Notes under the pieces: generated by a model
What the model was told of the DNA's origin: nothing
Database searches by the model: none
The model's input: the letters and a program-made list of their open reading frames with translations, nothing else
Part shown: piece after piece, positions 14,695 through 22,161 of the stretch
How the letters are laid out: the number at the start of each line of letters is the position of its first letter
How positions within the stretch are numbered: position 1 is the first letter of the stretch
Program-made: the position numbers and the translations under genes
Assembly (NCBI GenBank): GCA_027025395.1
Contig: JALVQQ010000196.1
Span: 1,459-33,649 of the forward strand
Reading direction: 5' to 3'
Length of the DNA: 32,191 bases
DNA from: Deltaproteobacteria bacterium
GTDB lineage: Bacteria; Desulfobacterota; Dissulfuribacteria; Dissulfuribacterales; QOAL01

Positions 14695-15837
14695 ATGAGA
14701 AAAAAAAGTCTTGTAATATTGCTCTTTTTGTTGTTTGCGATAAATCCTTTGAACCTGCCGCATTCCGCCAAGGCTTCGGATACTGTTACTGCCGAAGGCA
14801 GTGGAGAGACAAGGAGTGATGCGCTGCTTGACGCCATGCGGAATGCCGTGCAACAGGTAATGGGCGGAATGCTGGAGAGCGAGACCCTGGTTGAGAATAT
14901 GGTTCTGATACGAGACAAAATTTTTACCCGAGTAAAGGGGTATGTAAAATCCTGCGATATACTGTCGCAATCCTGCCATGGCGGAATATGCAACGTAAAA
15001 ATAAGGGCCAGTGTGGACAGGATGGATCTTGCCGACGACGTGGCCGCGCTTGTCCATATCCTGCCCCGCATGAATTATCCTACAATGCTTGTTCTCTTTC
15101 AGGAAAACAGCTACAGGAACGATATGCAGAAGGTGCCAGTAGATGTGTCAGCGGCAGAACAGACGGTGGTCAGCAGGCTGTCCGAAAAGGGATTCAATGT
15201 GGTGGAATCAGCCGCTCTTGACATGGAGCGGCGGCGTCAGTCTGCCATCATGCATGCAGCAGGTGATAAACTGGCAGGGGCATTGGAGGCGGCCAGTTAT
15301 CTGGCCCAGGTTATGGTTACGGGCAAGGTGGTTGCCCAGGATAATGGTCCCTCCCCCTATAATAACAGGATCCATTCCTACGGTGCGGTTATTACTGCCA
15401 AGGCATACGAGACAATCACAGGCAAAATGCTGGCCTCGGTTTCCAGCCGGGCCAATGCCGTTGATATAAGTTTTTCAGGCGGGGTGCAGAAGGCCGTTGA
15501 CAAGGCGGCTGCAAGGCTGGCTGATGAGCTTTCCGCCAGAATAACCCGCACATGGCTGGATTACTGCTATAATGTGCATGATATAACAATGACAGTGGAA
15601 AATCTCTCCTTTTCCCAGTTCAGGCCTCTCAGGGAGGCAATGTTGAACAGAATTCGTGGAGTGGCACATGTAAACCAGAGGAGTTTTCTGCGTGGCAGGG
15701 CTGTTCTTGTTGTTGGATGGCAAAACTGCAATACCATGAAGCTTGCCCAGAAACTTGATGGCATGCATTTCAAAGGGGGGCGTGTCAAGGTGATGGAGAC
15801 GCAGGGGAATGCGATTCGCATTAGAATCGTGCATTAG
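14695..15837 (+). CDS. Exported FlgT-like protein with N-terminal LPP20/FlgT-N domain
   Basis: 380 residues from ATG 14695; AGGGGTG lies about 8 nt upstream, and a TTG at 14674 is less likely. Signal peptide with cleavage near 'SAKA|SDT'. Residues ~30-112 form an LPP20/FlgT-N-like domain: 'VTAEGSGETRSDALLDAMRN', LVEN at 65-68, 'IRDKIFTRVKGYVKS' and 'CNVKIRASVDRMDL'. Residues ~120-270 resemble the TolB-N/FlgT middle domain (YPTMLVLFQENSYRND, VVSRLSEKGFNVVES, ASYLAQVMVTGKVVAQ). A C-terminal ~80-residue domain (298-380) ends with 'GNAIRIRIVH'. The protein at 19562 has the same three-part plan. FlgT builds the H-ring on Vibrio flagellar motors, but no flagellar genes are near, so here the fold probably serves the exported-fibre machine. 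Four Cys near residues 87-99 could form disulfides. Confidence 0.75.
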   Translation: MRKKSLVILLFLLFAINPLNLPHSAKASDTVTAEGSGETRSDALLDAMRNAVQQVMGGMLESETLVENMVLIRDKIFTRVKGYVKSCDILSQSCHGGICNVKIRASVDRMDLADDVAALVHILPRMNYPTMLVLFQENSYRNDMQKVPVDVSAAEQTVVSRLSEKGFNVVESAALDMERRRQSAIMHAAGDKLAGALEAASYLAQVMVTGKVVAQDNGPSPYNNRIHSYGAVITAKAYETITGKMLASVSSRANAVDISFSGGVQKAVDKAAARLADELSARITRTWLDYCYNVHDITMTVENLSFSQFRPLREAMLNRIRGVAHVNQRSFLRGRAVLVVGWQNCNTMKLAQKLDGMHFKGGRVKVMETQGNAIRIRIVH

Positions 15838-15878
15838 CTTGCGGGGTGGCTAATAGTCATGGAAGAGAGCGGAAGGTT

Positions 15879-17378
15879 ATGAAAAGAGGCCTGCTTTTGC
15901 TGCTGCCTCTCCTTTTATGCCTTGTGGCTCTGCCGTCCCATGCTTCAAGACAGACGGTAAAAGGGGCTGTGGTAAAGATTTATACGGTTAGCAATCCTCA
16001 CAGCTACATGCACCCCTGGCAACTCATGGGGCAGCAAAATGTAAATGGTTCCGGGTGCATTATCAGCAAAAACCGCATTCTGACCAATGCCCATATTGTA
16101 AGTGACGCCATGTTTATTCAGGTCAGGCGGGCCGGGAGGGCGGAAAAGGTGCCTGCCAGGATAGTCGCGCTGGATCACGATTGTGACATTGCCGTACTGA
16201 CCGTGGATGATGACAGTTTCTTTCTCGGGGTAAAACCCGTTCCGCTTGGAGACCTGCCGGAGATCCAGGACCGTGTGGCTGTGTACGGTTTCCCTGAGGG
16301 CGGAGACAAGATATCCATCACCGAGGGAGTGATTTCGCGCATTGAGCATGTAAACTATGCCCACAGCGGGGCGTATCTTCTGTCGTGCCAGCTGGACGCC
16401 CCGATAAATGCCGGCAATTCAGGCGGGCCGGTAGTCAAGGACGGTAAAATTGTCGGCGTTGCATTTCAGGCAATGAGCGGCGGGGATTATGAAAATATCG
16501 GGTATATGGTTCCGGTTCCTGTCATAAGACATTTTTTCAGAGATCTGGCGGATGGCCATGTTGATGGCGTGCCTGATCTGGGCGTTTCAATGGAAAAGCT
16601 TGAAAATCCGGCCTGGCGCAAATTTTACGGCCTGAAAAAGAGAGAAACCGGGGGACTGGTAATAAAGATTTACCCCGGCTCCCCCTGCCTGGGCAGGTTG
16701 CGCCGTGGAGATGTCATCTTGTCGGTGGACGGGTGGCCTGTGGCCAATGATGGCACTATCGAGTTCAGAAAGGGACAGCGGACATATTTCGGTTACATAG
16801 TGCAGCAGAAAATCGTCGGCGATTCAGTCACCCTTGAGGTCCTGAGGCAGGGCGAGAGAAAAAAAGTGGATGTGGTGCTGGACAGCCCCCTGGGGATTGA
16901 CCGGCTGGTGCCAAATCACCAGTATGATAAAAAACCCCGCTATATTATCTTCGGAGGGTTAGTGTTTGAGCCCCTGGTGCTGAACTATCTGCAGGAATTT
17001 TCGACTGGTCCGGACTGGTACAACTATGCCCCGGCGGACCTTCTTGATCTTTACATAAATGGGGAACCTGACAGGAACAGACGGGAAGTGGTGGTTCTTA
17101 CTGAAGTGCTTCCGGATTCAGTCAATATTGGTTACCACGAAATAGGCTGTAATATAATAAAATCTGTTAACGGAGTCATGCTGCGCTCTTTCAGCGATCT
17201 TGTCAGGGTATTGGACTCGGCAAGAGATCCTTTCATTGTATTTGAAGATTACAAGGGATTTTTGATCGTTCTGGACCGAAAGAATGCCATGCGTGCTACC
17301 CCTGCCATACTTAGCAAATATCAGATAGGCGCGGACCGGTTTTTAGGCAGCGGCGCAGGTAAGGCGCAACTCCACTGA
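15879..17378 (+). CDS. Exported Deg-type serine protease with PDZ region, DEG9-like architecture
   Basis: 499 residues from ATG 15879 (GGAAGG upstream), preferred to an in-frame GTG at 15846. Signal peptide (MKRGLLLLLPLLLCLVALPS, cleavage near 'SHAS'). The trypsin-like domain has its full triad: His72 in 'TNAHIV', Asp103 in 'HDCDIAVL', Ser181 in 'NAGNSGGPV'. A PDZ domain follows at ~235-340 (ETGGLVIKIYPGSPCLGRLR, then GDVILSVDGWPVANDGTI). The C-terminal part (RYIIFGGLVFEPL; VVVLTEVLPDSVNIGYHEIG; IIKSVNGVMLRSFSDLVRVL) matches the long second PDZ-like region of DEG9-type proteases known in plants and many bacteria. It lies 41 bp after the FlgT-like gene, probably the same transcript. Periplasmic quality control or processing of the aggregation-prone repeat proteins is a reasonable inference. 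It is unlike E. coli DegP in its C-terminal half. Confidence 0.88.
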   Translation: MKRGLLLLLPLLLCLVALPSHASRQTVKGAVVKIYTVSNPHSYMHPWQLMGQQNVNGSGCIISKNRILTNAHIVSDAMFIQVRRAGRAEKVPARIVALDHDCDIAVLTVDDDSFFLGVKPVPLGDLPEIQDRVAVYGFPEGGDKISITEGVISRIEHVNYAHSGAYLLSCQLDAPINAGNSGGPVVKDGKIVGVAFQAMSGGDYENIGYMVPVPVIRHFFRDLADGHVDGVPDLGVSMEKLENPAWRKFYGLKKRETGGLVIKIYPGSPCLGRLRRGDVILSVDGWPVANDGTIEFRKGQRTYFGYIVQQKIVGDSVTLEVLRQGERKKVDVVLDSPLGIDRLVPNHQYDKKPRYIIFGGLVFEPLVLNYLQEFSTGPDWYNYAPADLLDLYINGEPDRNRREVVVLTEVLPDSVNIGYHEIGCNIIKSVNGVMLRSFSDLVRVLDSARDPFIVFEDYKGFLIVLDRKNAMRATPAILSKYQIGADRFLGSGAGKAQLH

Positions 17379-17432
17379 CGGCATACAATCCAGCTCCGCA
17401 GGATTCAGCCAAGGCGGTAAATTCACGTGCCG

Positions 17433-17879
17433 TCATTCCCTGGTGAAGTCAACATGTACGATTGCCGCATCCCTGAATGTGGGCACACTCAGGGTTTCAT
17501 CAAACTCAACAAGTTCACCATTATAAAATGGTCTGCCGCTATTGGCAGGTATTTCCGTGCTGTATAATACTTCACCGTTACTGTTCAAAATGTAAATGGT
17601 GATATAGCCTTTCATGGCGATCTGTGATGAGTTCGTAAAGCTGCCCTTTACCCTAAGGATATTGTTTCCAGGATAAACTTCCGCTTCAAGCGAGTAAACG
17701 GTAATCGAGGGCAGGTATGCTGTTTCGGGAATAAGCTCACGGTTTTTTTTCTCATCGTCTCCATATACGCTGCCCGCCAGGATCGTTACGGCCAGGAAGA
17801 CGATACAAAAGAACAGGGGCAATACCCTTGTTGTCACATTAGGACGATGTGTTGATATTGTTCTGTATGATAGGCGCAT
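17433..17879 (-). CDS. Small exported protein of unknown function
   Basis: 148 residues. Basic N-terminus then a hydrophobic segment (VLPLFFCIVFLAVTILAGSV), likely a signal peptide. The mature part is a single beta-rich domain: 'ITVYSLEAEVYPGNNILRVK', 'GSFTNSSQIAMKGYITIYIL', 'DAAIVHVDFTRE'. The 'VKGSFTNSS...KGYITIYILNS.G' pattern resembles FxLYD-type immunoglobulin-like domains, a comparison made by eye only. It follows the other minus-strand gene by 12 bp and has no strong ribosome site of its own, so it is probably translationally coupled. It converges with the protease gene, 54 bp between stops. Confidence 0.65.
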   Translation of the reverse strand: MRLSYRTISTHRPNVTTRVLPLFFCIVFLAVTILAGSVYGDDEKKNRELIPETAYLPSITVYSLEAEVYPGNNILRVKGSFTNSSQIAMKGYITIYILNSNGEVLYSTEIPANSGRPFYNGELVEFDETLSVPTFRDAAIVHVDFTRE

Positions 17880-17891
17880 TTTGAAATCCGT

Positions 17892-18323
17892 TTATCTGGA
17901 TGCATACTTCTGTATTCTGTCAAGATCAATATGGGCAAGTACCCATTTTCCGTTTTTCCTTATGGAGGTAAACAGGATGTAACCCGCCGTGCGTTCATAG
18001 TTCATGCGTACGTAAACCCGGTTTGATGTACCGGTCTCAATAACTGATATTATGTCGTAGGATTGGTACTGTCCATAAAGCATCTCTATGTTTTTGAAAA
18101 AGGAAATCTGAGACGCCATCTGCGTGCCTGCTTCATAGGGCGAACCCTTTAACCATATTTTGACCGCCGCCTCGTATCCATATTGTTTGTAGGCATGAAG
18201 CCCGTCAAGCACGTATTGAGGAACTTCCCCGGTATTGGGATTGCCTGGGGCGGCGTGCACCCCGGCTTGCAGTAAAATAGATGTCAGAATCAGAGCGGCA
18301 AGAGAGAGTAGTTCGGATTTCAT
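17892..18323 (-). CDS. Small exported protein, possibly NTF2-like
   Basis: 143 residues from the ATG at 18321-18323, with GAGGAGG about 11 nt upstream on the minus strand. Signal peptide (LLSLAALILTSILLQAGVHA, cleavage near 'VHA|APG'). The mature domain begins with helices (VLDGLHAYKQYGYEAAVKIW) and continues with strands (YDIISVIETGTSNRVYVRMN, YERTAGYILFTSIRKNGKWV) ending 'LAHIDLDRIQKY'. This helix-then-curved-sheet order, with 'G.WVL.HI.LD', resembles NTF2-like/DUF3828-type exported proteins; the assignment is tentative. First of a two-gene minus-strand unit, divergent from the genes at 18813 onward. Confidence 0.68.
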   Translation of the reverse strand: MKSELLSLAALILTSILLQAGVHAAPGNPNTGEVPQYVLDGLHAYKQYGYEAAVKIWLKGSPYEAGTQMASQISFFKNIEMLYGQYQSYDIISVIETGTSNRVYVRMNYERTAGYILFTSIRKNGKWVLAHIDLDRIQKYASR

Positions 18324-18812
18324 TTGTCAATGGCCTCCTCTTTTTCTTTTCGGTAACGGGGGAGCTTATAATCAGTTTTTTCAGATTCGAAAGCTGTTAT
18401 CTGTTAAAAAATGCGCCGTGGGCATGGCTTTATTTTAATGATTTGCTTTTAGCTTACAGTGGTGAAAGTGAAAAAAATGATTGCAGACAGCCTGCTTGCC
18501 GATATATTTCTAAAGGTTGCATGGTATTTCGATTTGCGCAAACGTCCAAGCCGCATCAGAACAGTGATCAAGCATTAACCGAAAGGTTTGTTATATTTTG
18601 TTCCTAAATGGTGGTCAGTGTCAATAAAATTTCTGACTTCTTTGAACATTGCGGTTTTTGCAAAGATTGATTTTTTGATTGGTTTTAGCTGTTGCCCGGA
18701 CATTGCCCCAAATATTTATGAAAGCCAGTCTGGTTTCTGGTATTGTAACAGGGGCGACATGCCGGGTGATTTCAGTCTGTTTTTTATGATCCGGAAGACA
18801 GGGGGACAAACA
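18324..18812. other. Divergent promoter region (489 bp) with palindrome TTTGCGCAAA
   Basis: AT-rich spacer between the minus-strand pair and the plus-strand gene at 18813. It must hold promoters in both directions. A perfect 10-bp palindrome, TTTGCGCAAA (18533-18542), could be an operator. A plus-strand frame is open from 18588, but its residues look like translated non-coding sequence and the ribosome site supports 18813. Nothing else recognisable. Confidence 0.45.
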
Positions 18813-19487
18813 ATGAGTCTGTACGGGAAATTGCTGTTTTTCGGCCTTTTGATCGGTTTTTCAGCTTCCTTTTACGCGACTTGTTACGGATTCAATTTTG
18901 ATGAGTACGAACGGGAGCAGTCGGCTGAGGAGAGGGGAAACAGAGATGAGATTCAGAGGCTCATATCCGTGTCATGCGCCAAGTTGCTCAAAAACAGAAC
19001 CATTGCTCTGGTCGTTGCCCAACGGAGTTCCCATGATTTCCGGCATTATTTCTATAACCGCGCCGAATTGGGGGACTTTTATCCGGTATTAAACGCCAAG
19101 CTCAGGCGTCTGGGGCTTAAAACCTTTTCTCCCTCGGAAATAAAGGCCAGGATAGCGGATGCAGAGATGCAGGCGTTTCTAAATAACGATCAGGATGCCG
19201 CCCTGAATGCTGCTTCACGCCTTGGAGCCGCCTTTTTTATCAAGGGTGTTATCAGTACCCGTACGCAGTTCAATCCCGTGGTGCATATAGATGAAATTTT
19301 TATAACAATGGATTTTACACTTACGGACCGCAGAGGCAGGGAAATATCCGCCGTGACCATCTCCGATTCCTCATTTTCCAATGCGGATATTTATGGAACC
19401 ATGCGTAAGATGGTGCGGGAAAAGGCTGACTATGTGGTGGCCAGGCTCTATCATGACTACTGCACGGACAGAAATGTGGCGAGATAG
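18813..19487 (+). CDS. Exported protein with CsgG/TolB-N-like fold
   Basis: 224 residues from ATG 18813; GGGGGA lies 6 nt upstream. Signal peptide (LLFFGLLIGFSASFYATCYG); there is a Cys at 24 but no proper lipobox. The mature chain has an acidic helical lead (DEYEREQSAEERGNRDEIQR) and then a fold like the TolB-N/LpoB/CsgG core: 'LLKNRTIALVVAQRS', 'LGLKTFSPSEIKARIADAEM', 'ALNAASRLGAAFFIKGVIST', 'EIFITMDFTLTDRRGREISA' and a final helix 'GTMRKMVREKADYVVARLYH'. It precedes the second FlgT-like gene by 74 bp. It may be a smaller ring or adaptor relative of the CsgG-like proteins. Function not known. Confidence 0.65.
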   Translation: MSLYGKLLFFGLLIGFSASFYATCYGFNFDEYEREQSAEERGNRDEIQRLISVSCAKLLKNRTIALVVAQRSSHDFRHYFYNRAELGDFYPVLNAKLRRLGLKTFSPSEIKARIADAEMQAFLNNDQDAALNAASRLGAAFFIKGVISTRTQFNPVVHIDEIFITMDFTLTDRRGREISAVTISDSSFSNADIYGTMRKMVREKADYVVARLYHDYCTDRNVAR

Positions 19488-19561
19488 AGATGGCGTCTGT
19501 ATGCCAGGTACATCCTTTTGTTGCCAGTTGCTTGTGTCGATAAGTTTTTTTAGGGGATGCA

Positions 19562-20953
19562 GTGATTATGACGGCTAAACAGAGTTGTTTCTTGGGTTGC
19601 GCATTTATCCTGATGCTGGTTGTTCCCTGGCTGGCCGGGGCGGAAACGGATAAATCCTCACATGATCGCACAATAGTGGTTTCCGCTGAGGGGCTGGCTG
19701 ATCCTGAGTCGGATCTCTACAAGAGAGACAAGGGACTTATGATTGACGACCTTCGCCGTGACGCACGGAGGATGGCTGTTGAAAAGGCGGTTGGAACATT
19801 TGTGGAAAGTTCATCACTGGTGGAAAATTATCAGTTGATAGAGGATAAGGTATTTACCCACTCAAGAGGTTTCATAAGGCGTATCATCAAGGAGAGTTCT
19901 CCATGGCTTGGCAAGGATGGATTCATGCACCTGCTTATAAAGGCCGAGGTTTCGCTTAGTGGGATCAAGGAGGCGCTGGACAGCCTGCCACAGGCCGAAC
20001 GTATAAGGATGATTAAAGAACATGGCAATCCGACGATTTCAGTCATGATCCTTGTCAGGGACGCTGACCGCCGCTCGGGACAGCCTCCTGAACAGTCAGC
20101 GGTGGCCGAGAATGTTCTCAAGGAGCAGTTTAAAAAGTTTGGTTACAGGGTATGGTCAGAGGATTATTCCAGGAGACTGAAAGGCGGAAATGCCGCTCAA
20201 AACAGGAGAGAGGCCGACTTTTCTGTTATAGGTGAGGTGAAGTTCAAGCCGCTTACCGTGAGGCTGAAGGCTTCCGGGCTTGTGCTCAGGCGTTACGCCC
20301 TGACCTCCTGGACCGTAAAGTGTATCAATAACCATACGGGAGAAGAGATATATTTTAATAATGCTATCCCCAGGAAAAAGAGTTGGGCAGATGAAGATGC
20401 CGCCCTTCAGGATATCGGACGCATGGTTGGAGAGGAGTTTAACCGTGGTTTCTTTGAAGTGCACATGATGCAGCCATCCACCATGGTAGAGCTGGAAATC
20501 GAAGGGTTGCCTGATTATGATACCGGTCTGATTCTGAAAAAGGAATTTATAGGGCTCAGGCCTATTCTCAACGTGGATTTCAGGAATTTTGAGCAGGGAG
20601 GGCTTTCGCTTTTTGAGGTTGAATTTGCCGGAAGCTGTGGCAACTTCAGTCAGCTGCTCAACAATGTTGTAATAAAACCGGTAAATCGCAAACTGGGCCG
20701 GGAGGCCTTCCGGCTGGTTGCCGCGCACGGCAATGTAGTGAGGCTCAAATGCATTCCAGCCAAGGGGCGCCAGGGTATCAAGGAAGAACTCGAGGCCATG
20801 CCCCCTGCTTCGCTGGTTGACGCCCCGCCGCAGCGAATCAGGGAACTGGTCAAGAATCCAGAAATAATGGCCAGGGTAAAGCAGATGAACCCCTTACTTG
20901 AACAGACCGGGGCAGTCAAGCAGGGACCCGCGGCTATTTTGCAGGATTTTTAA
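19562..20953 (+). CDS. Exported FlgT-like protein, second paralogue
   Basis: 463 residues from GTG 19562 (AGGGG 5 nt upstream); ATG 19568, two codons in, is an equally fair start. Signal peptide (FILMLVVPWLAGAETD). Residues ~38-135 form the LPP20/FlgT-N-like domain: 'DDLRRDARRMAVEKAVGTFV', LVEN at 86-89, 'IEDKVFTHSRGFIRR', 'FMHLLIKAEVSLSGI'. A middle domain (TISVMILVRDADRR; VAENVLKEQFKKFGYRVWSE) and a C-terminal ~90-residue domain (MVELEIEGLPDYDTGLILKK to NVVRLKC) follow, the same order as in the protein at 14695, so the two are paralogues although sequence identity is low. The extra C-terminal tail (401-463) is Pro/Gln-rich. It may form a ring or periplasmic scaffold with the lipoproteins of this locus. 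Confidence 0.74.
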   Translation: MIMTAKQSCFLGCAFILMLVVPWLAGAETDKSSHDRTIVVSAEGLADPESDLYKRDKGLMIDDLRRDARRMAVEKAVGTFVESSSLVENYQLIEDKVFTHSRGFIRRIIKESSPWLGKDGFMHLLIKAEVSLSGIKEALDSLPQAERIRMIKEHGNPTISVMILVRDADRRSGQPPEQSAVAENVLKEQFKKFGYRVWSEDYSRRLKGGNAAQNRREADFSVIGEVKFKPLTVRLKASGLVLRRYALTSWTVKCINNHTGEEIYFNNAIPRKKSWADEDAALQDIGRMVGEEFNRGFFEVHMMQPSTMVELEIEGLPDYDTGLILKKEFIGLRPILNVDFRNFEQGGLSLFEVEFAGSCGNFSQLLNNVVIKPVNRKLGREAFRLVAAHGNVVRLKCIPAKGRQGIKEELEAMPPASLVDAPPQRIRELVKNPEIMARVKQMNPLLEQTGAVKQGPAAILQDF

Positions 20954-20984
20954 AAAATTGAATGCGCACGGATTTTCCTGTGTA

Positions 20985-21105
20985 CTTCAGGGCCGGGCCA
21001 GCGCGTCAGAATCAGCAAGACGGGCGATCCCGGGGCTGCAAGGCTTGGCAGCAAAGGTGCCTGTTTCCACGCTGCTTTGAACCGTGCAATGGAGCCTTGT
21101 TTTTA
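20985..21105. other. GC-rich spacer with hairpin resembling the element at 22063-22098
   Basis: Part of the 240-bp gap 20954-21193. It contains 'GGCAGCAAAGGTG...GTTTCCACGCTGC', which can fold as GCAGC/GCTGC with an AAAGG-rich loop. The element after the next gene has 'GGCGGCAAAGGCG...GTTTTCGCTGC', the same layout with a G-T pair in place of A-T. The two may be copies of one repeat or structured RNA flanking the lipoprotein gene. Confidence 0.35.
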
Positions 21106-21124
21106 GCAGGCATCAACTCATGGA

Positions 21125-21162
21125 TATAATGTCTGTATAGAGTTGCTTGCATTCATAATGCA
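21125..21162 (+). promoter_or_regulatory. Candidate -10 box (TATAAT) and start-proximal hairpin
   Basis: A perfect TATAAT at 21125-21130; the best -35 at 17-bp spacing is only TTTAGC (21102-21107). TGCATT-CAT-AATGCA (21148-21162) is a 6-bp inverted repeat that would lie in the leader RNA. Together they suggest that the lipoprotein gene at 21194 has its own promoter. Confidence 0.4.
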
Positions 21163-21193
21163 GGTTTTGGCTAAAATCTTAGGGAGGTTAAAT

Positions 21194-21970
21194 ATGTATT
21201 GTTATGCGAGGGCAGTCCTGGCTGCCGTATTTGTCACTGTAACAATGTTTCTTGCAGGTTGTGTGACTCCAACGGGTCAGATGTCCACCGAGACTGCAAA
21301 TGCTCAGGCGGACACCACAATGTACAAACCCGTCAACTATGCCAATAGAGCCAAAAAGGGGCCTTATATCATTGTGCTGCCTGGGGAAATCAAGAGCAAT
21401 AATGCTTCATTTCTGCACAAGTTTACGTCTAACAATATAGCTGATTTCGCGGAACTTGAGCTTGGCAGGGATAATTTCAGGGTGCTTGAGCGCTCTGATC
21501 TTGGCCCGATGCTTAAAGAGATCAAGATGGCGGTTGCAATGGGAGATCCATCGGCACTGAGAAAGTTCAGGCGTGGCAAGTTCAAGTCAACAAAGTGGTT
21601 TATCAAATTCGATGTGCTCAAGGCTGAAAAAGTTGCTGAATCAACAAAAGGCTTTGACGGCCGCGCTCTCGGGGCCGTGGTCGGTTCGTTTATCGGAGGG
21701 CTCACTGGTGCGGCTACCGGTGTTGCCGCCGGTTCGGTCAAGGTAGAGGGAGATGCGGGCGTATGGGTAATAGGCATACGTTACAAGCTTATAGATGCCT
21801 CTACCACCGAGCAGGTGGCAACCAACTACTTTGAGAAAAAGATGGAAGTTGGCGCTGATGAAGTGCGGGTAATGGGTGTCAAAAGCAAGGACAAGAGACA
21901 GGTTACGCTGGACAGCATGGTGCAGAGACTGATACAGGAGTGTGTGGCTGATATAGACCGCTTCAAGTAG
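21194..21970 (+). CDS. CsgG-like lipoprotein with Gly-rich hairpin
   Basis: 258 residues from ATG 21194; AGGGAGG is 6 nt upstream. Lipoprotein signal with Cys23 (FLAGC). The chain follows the CsgG family order: 'GPYIIVLPGEIKSNNASFLH', 'NIADFAELELGRDNFRVLER', 'KSTKWFIKFDVLKAEKVAES', then a Gly/Ala-rich stretch (residues ~153-182: ALGAVVGSFIGGLTGAATGV) and 'AGVWVIGIRYKLIDASTTEQ', ending in a helix (SMVQRLIQECVADIDRF). The Gly-rich segment sits where CsgG has its first membrane hairpin and resembles a glycine zipper, so this protein may insert in the outer membrane. It is the last gene of the exported-protein locus and probably has its own promoter. It could be an alternative pore subunit. Confidence 0.75.
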   Translation: MYCYARAVLAAVFVTVTMFLAGCVTPTGQMSTETANAQADTTMYKPVNYANRAKKGPYIIVLPGEIKSNNASFLHKFTSNNIADFAELELGRDNFRVLERSDLGPMLKEIKMAVAMGDPSALRKFRRGKFKSTKWFIKFDVLKAEKVAESTKGFDGRALGAVVGSFIGGLTGAATGVAAGSVKVEGDAGVWVIGIRYKLIDASTTEQVATNYFEKKMEVGADEVRVMGVKSKDKRQVTLDSMVQRLIQECVADIDRFK

Positions 21971-22036
21971 AGTCAGTACGGTTCAAACATGGACTTCCAT
22001 AAAAGAGAGTCACCTGTCATGTCCTGATTACCCTGA

Positions 22037-22137
22037 ATCTGCCCGGGGGCTGAAGTCGCGGAGCCTGGCGGCAAAGGCGTGGTTTTCGCTGCGCAGGCCC
22101 ATGGCAATGCGTCAGACGCGTAACTACCCGGGCAGAT
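22037..22137. other. Three-way-junction-like structured element between convergent genes
   Basis: ATCTGCCCGGG (22037-22047) pairs perfectly with CCCGGGCAGAT (22127-22137), an 11-bp closing stem. Inside are a hairpin GCCTGGCGGC/GCTGCGCAGGC (22063-22072 with 22088-22098, one bulged G) and a small hairpin GCGT-CAG-ACGC (22109-22119). There is no T-tract on either strand. It lies between two convergent genes and could be a structured RNA, a bidirectional terminator or a mobile palindromic repeat. No known riboswitch motif was recognised. Confidence 0.45.
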
Positions 22138-22161
22138 CTCGCCTTTTCCAGTGCAGGCCCT

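Noticed and set aside
18588-18812. 75-codon N-terminal extension of the CsgG/TolB-N-like gene
   Set aside because: The extension has no protein-like pattern, while ATG 18813 has GGGGGA upstream and starts a signal peptide.
14695-20953. Flagellar H-ring genes
   Set aside because: FlgT-like domains are present, but there are no flagellar structural genes, motor genes or flagellar lipoproteins such as FlgH in the window; the local context is repeat-protein export.
20985-22137. Cyclic-di-GMP (GEMM) riboswitch, considered because curli-type systems are often controlled by c-di-GMP
   Set aside because: The hairpins contain GCAAAGG but lack the conserved GEMM core (ACGCAAAGCC and its receptor helix). 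No other window region matched either.
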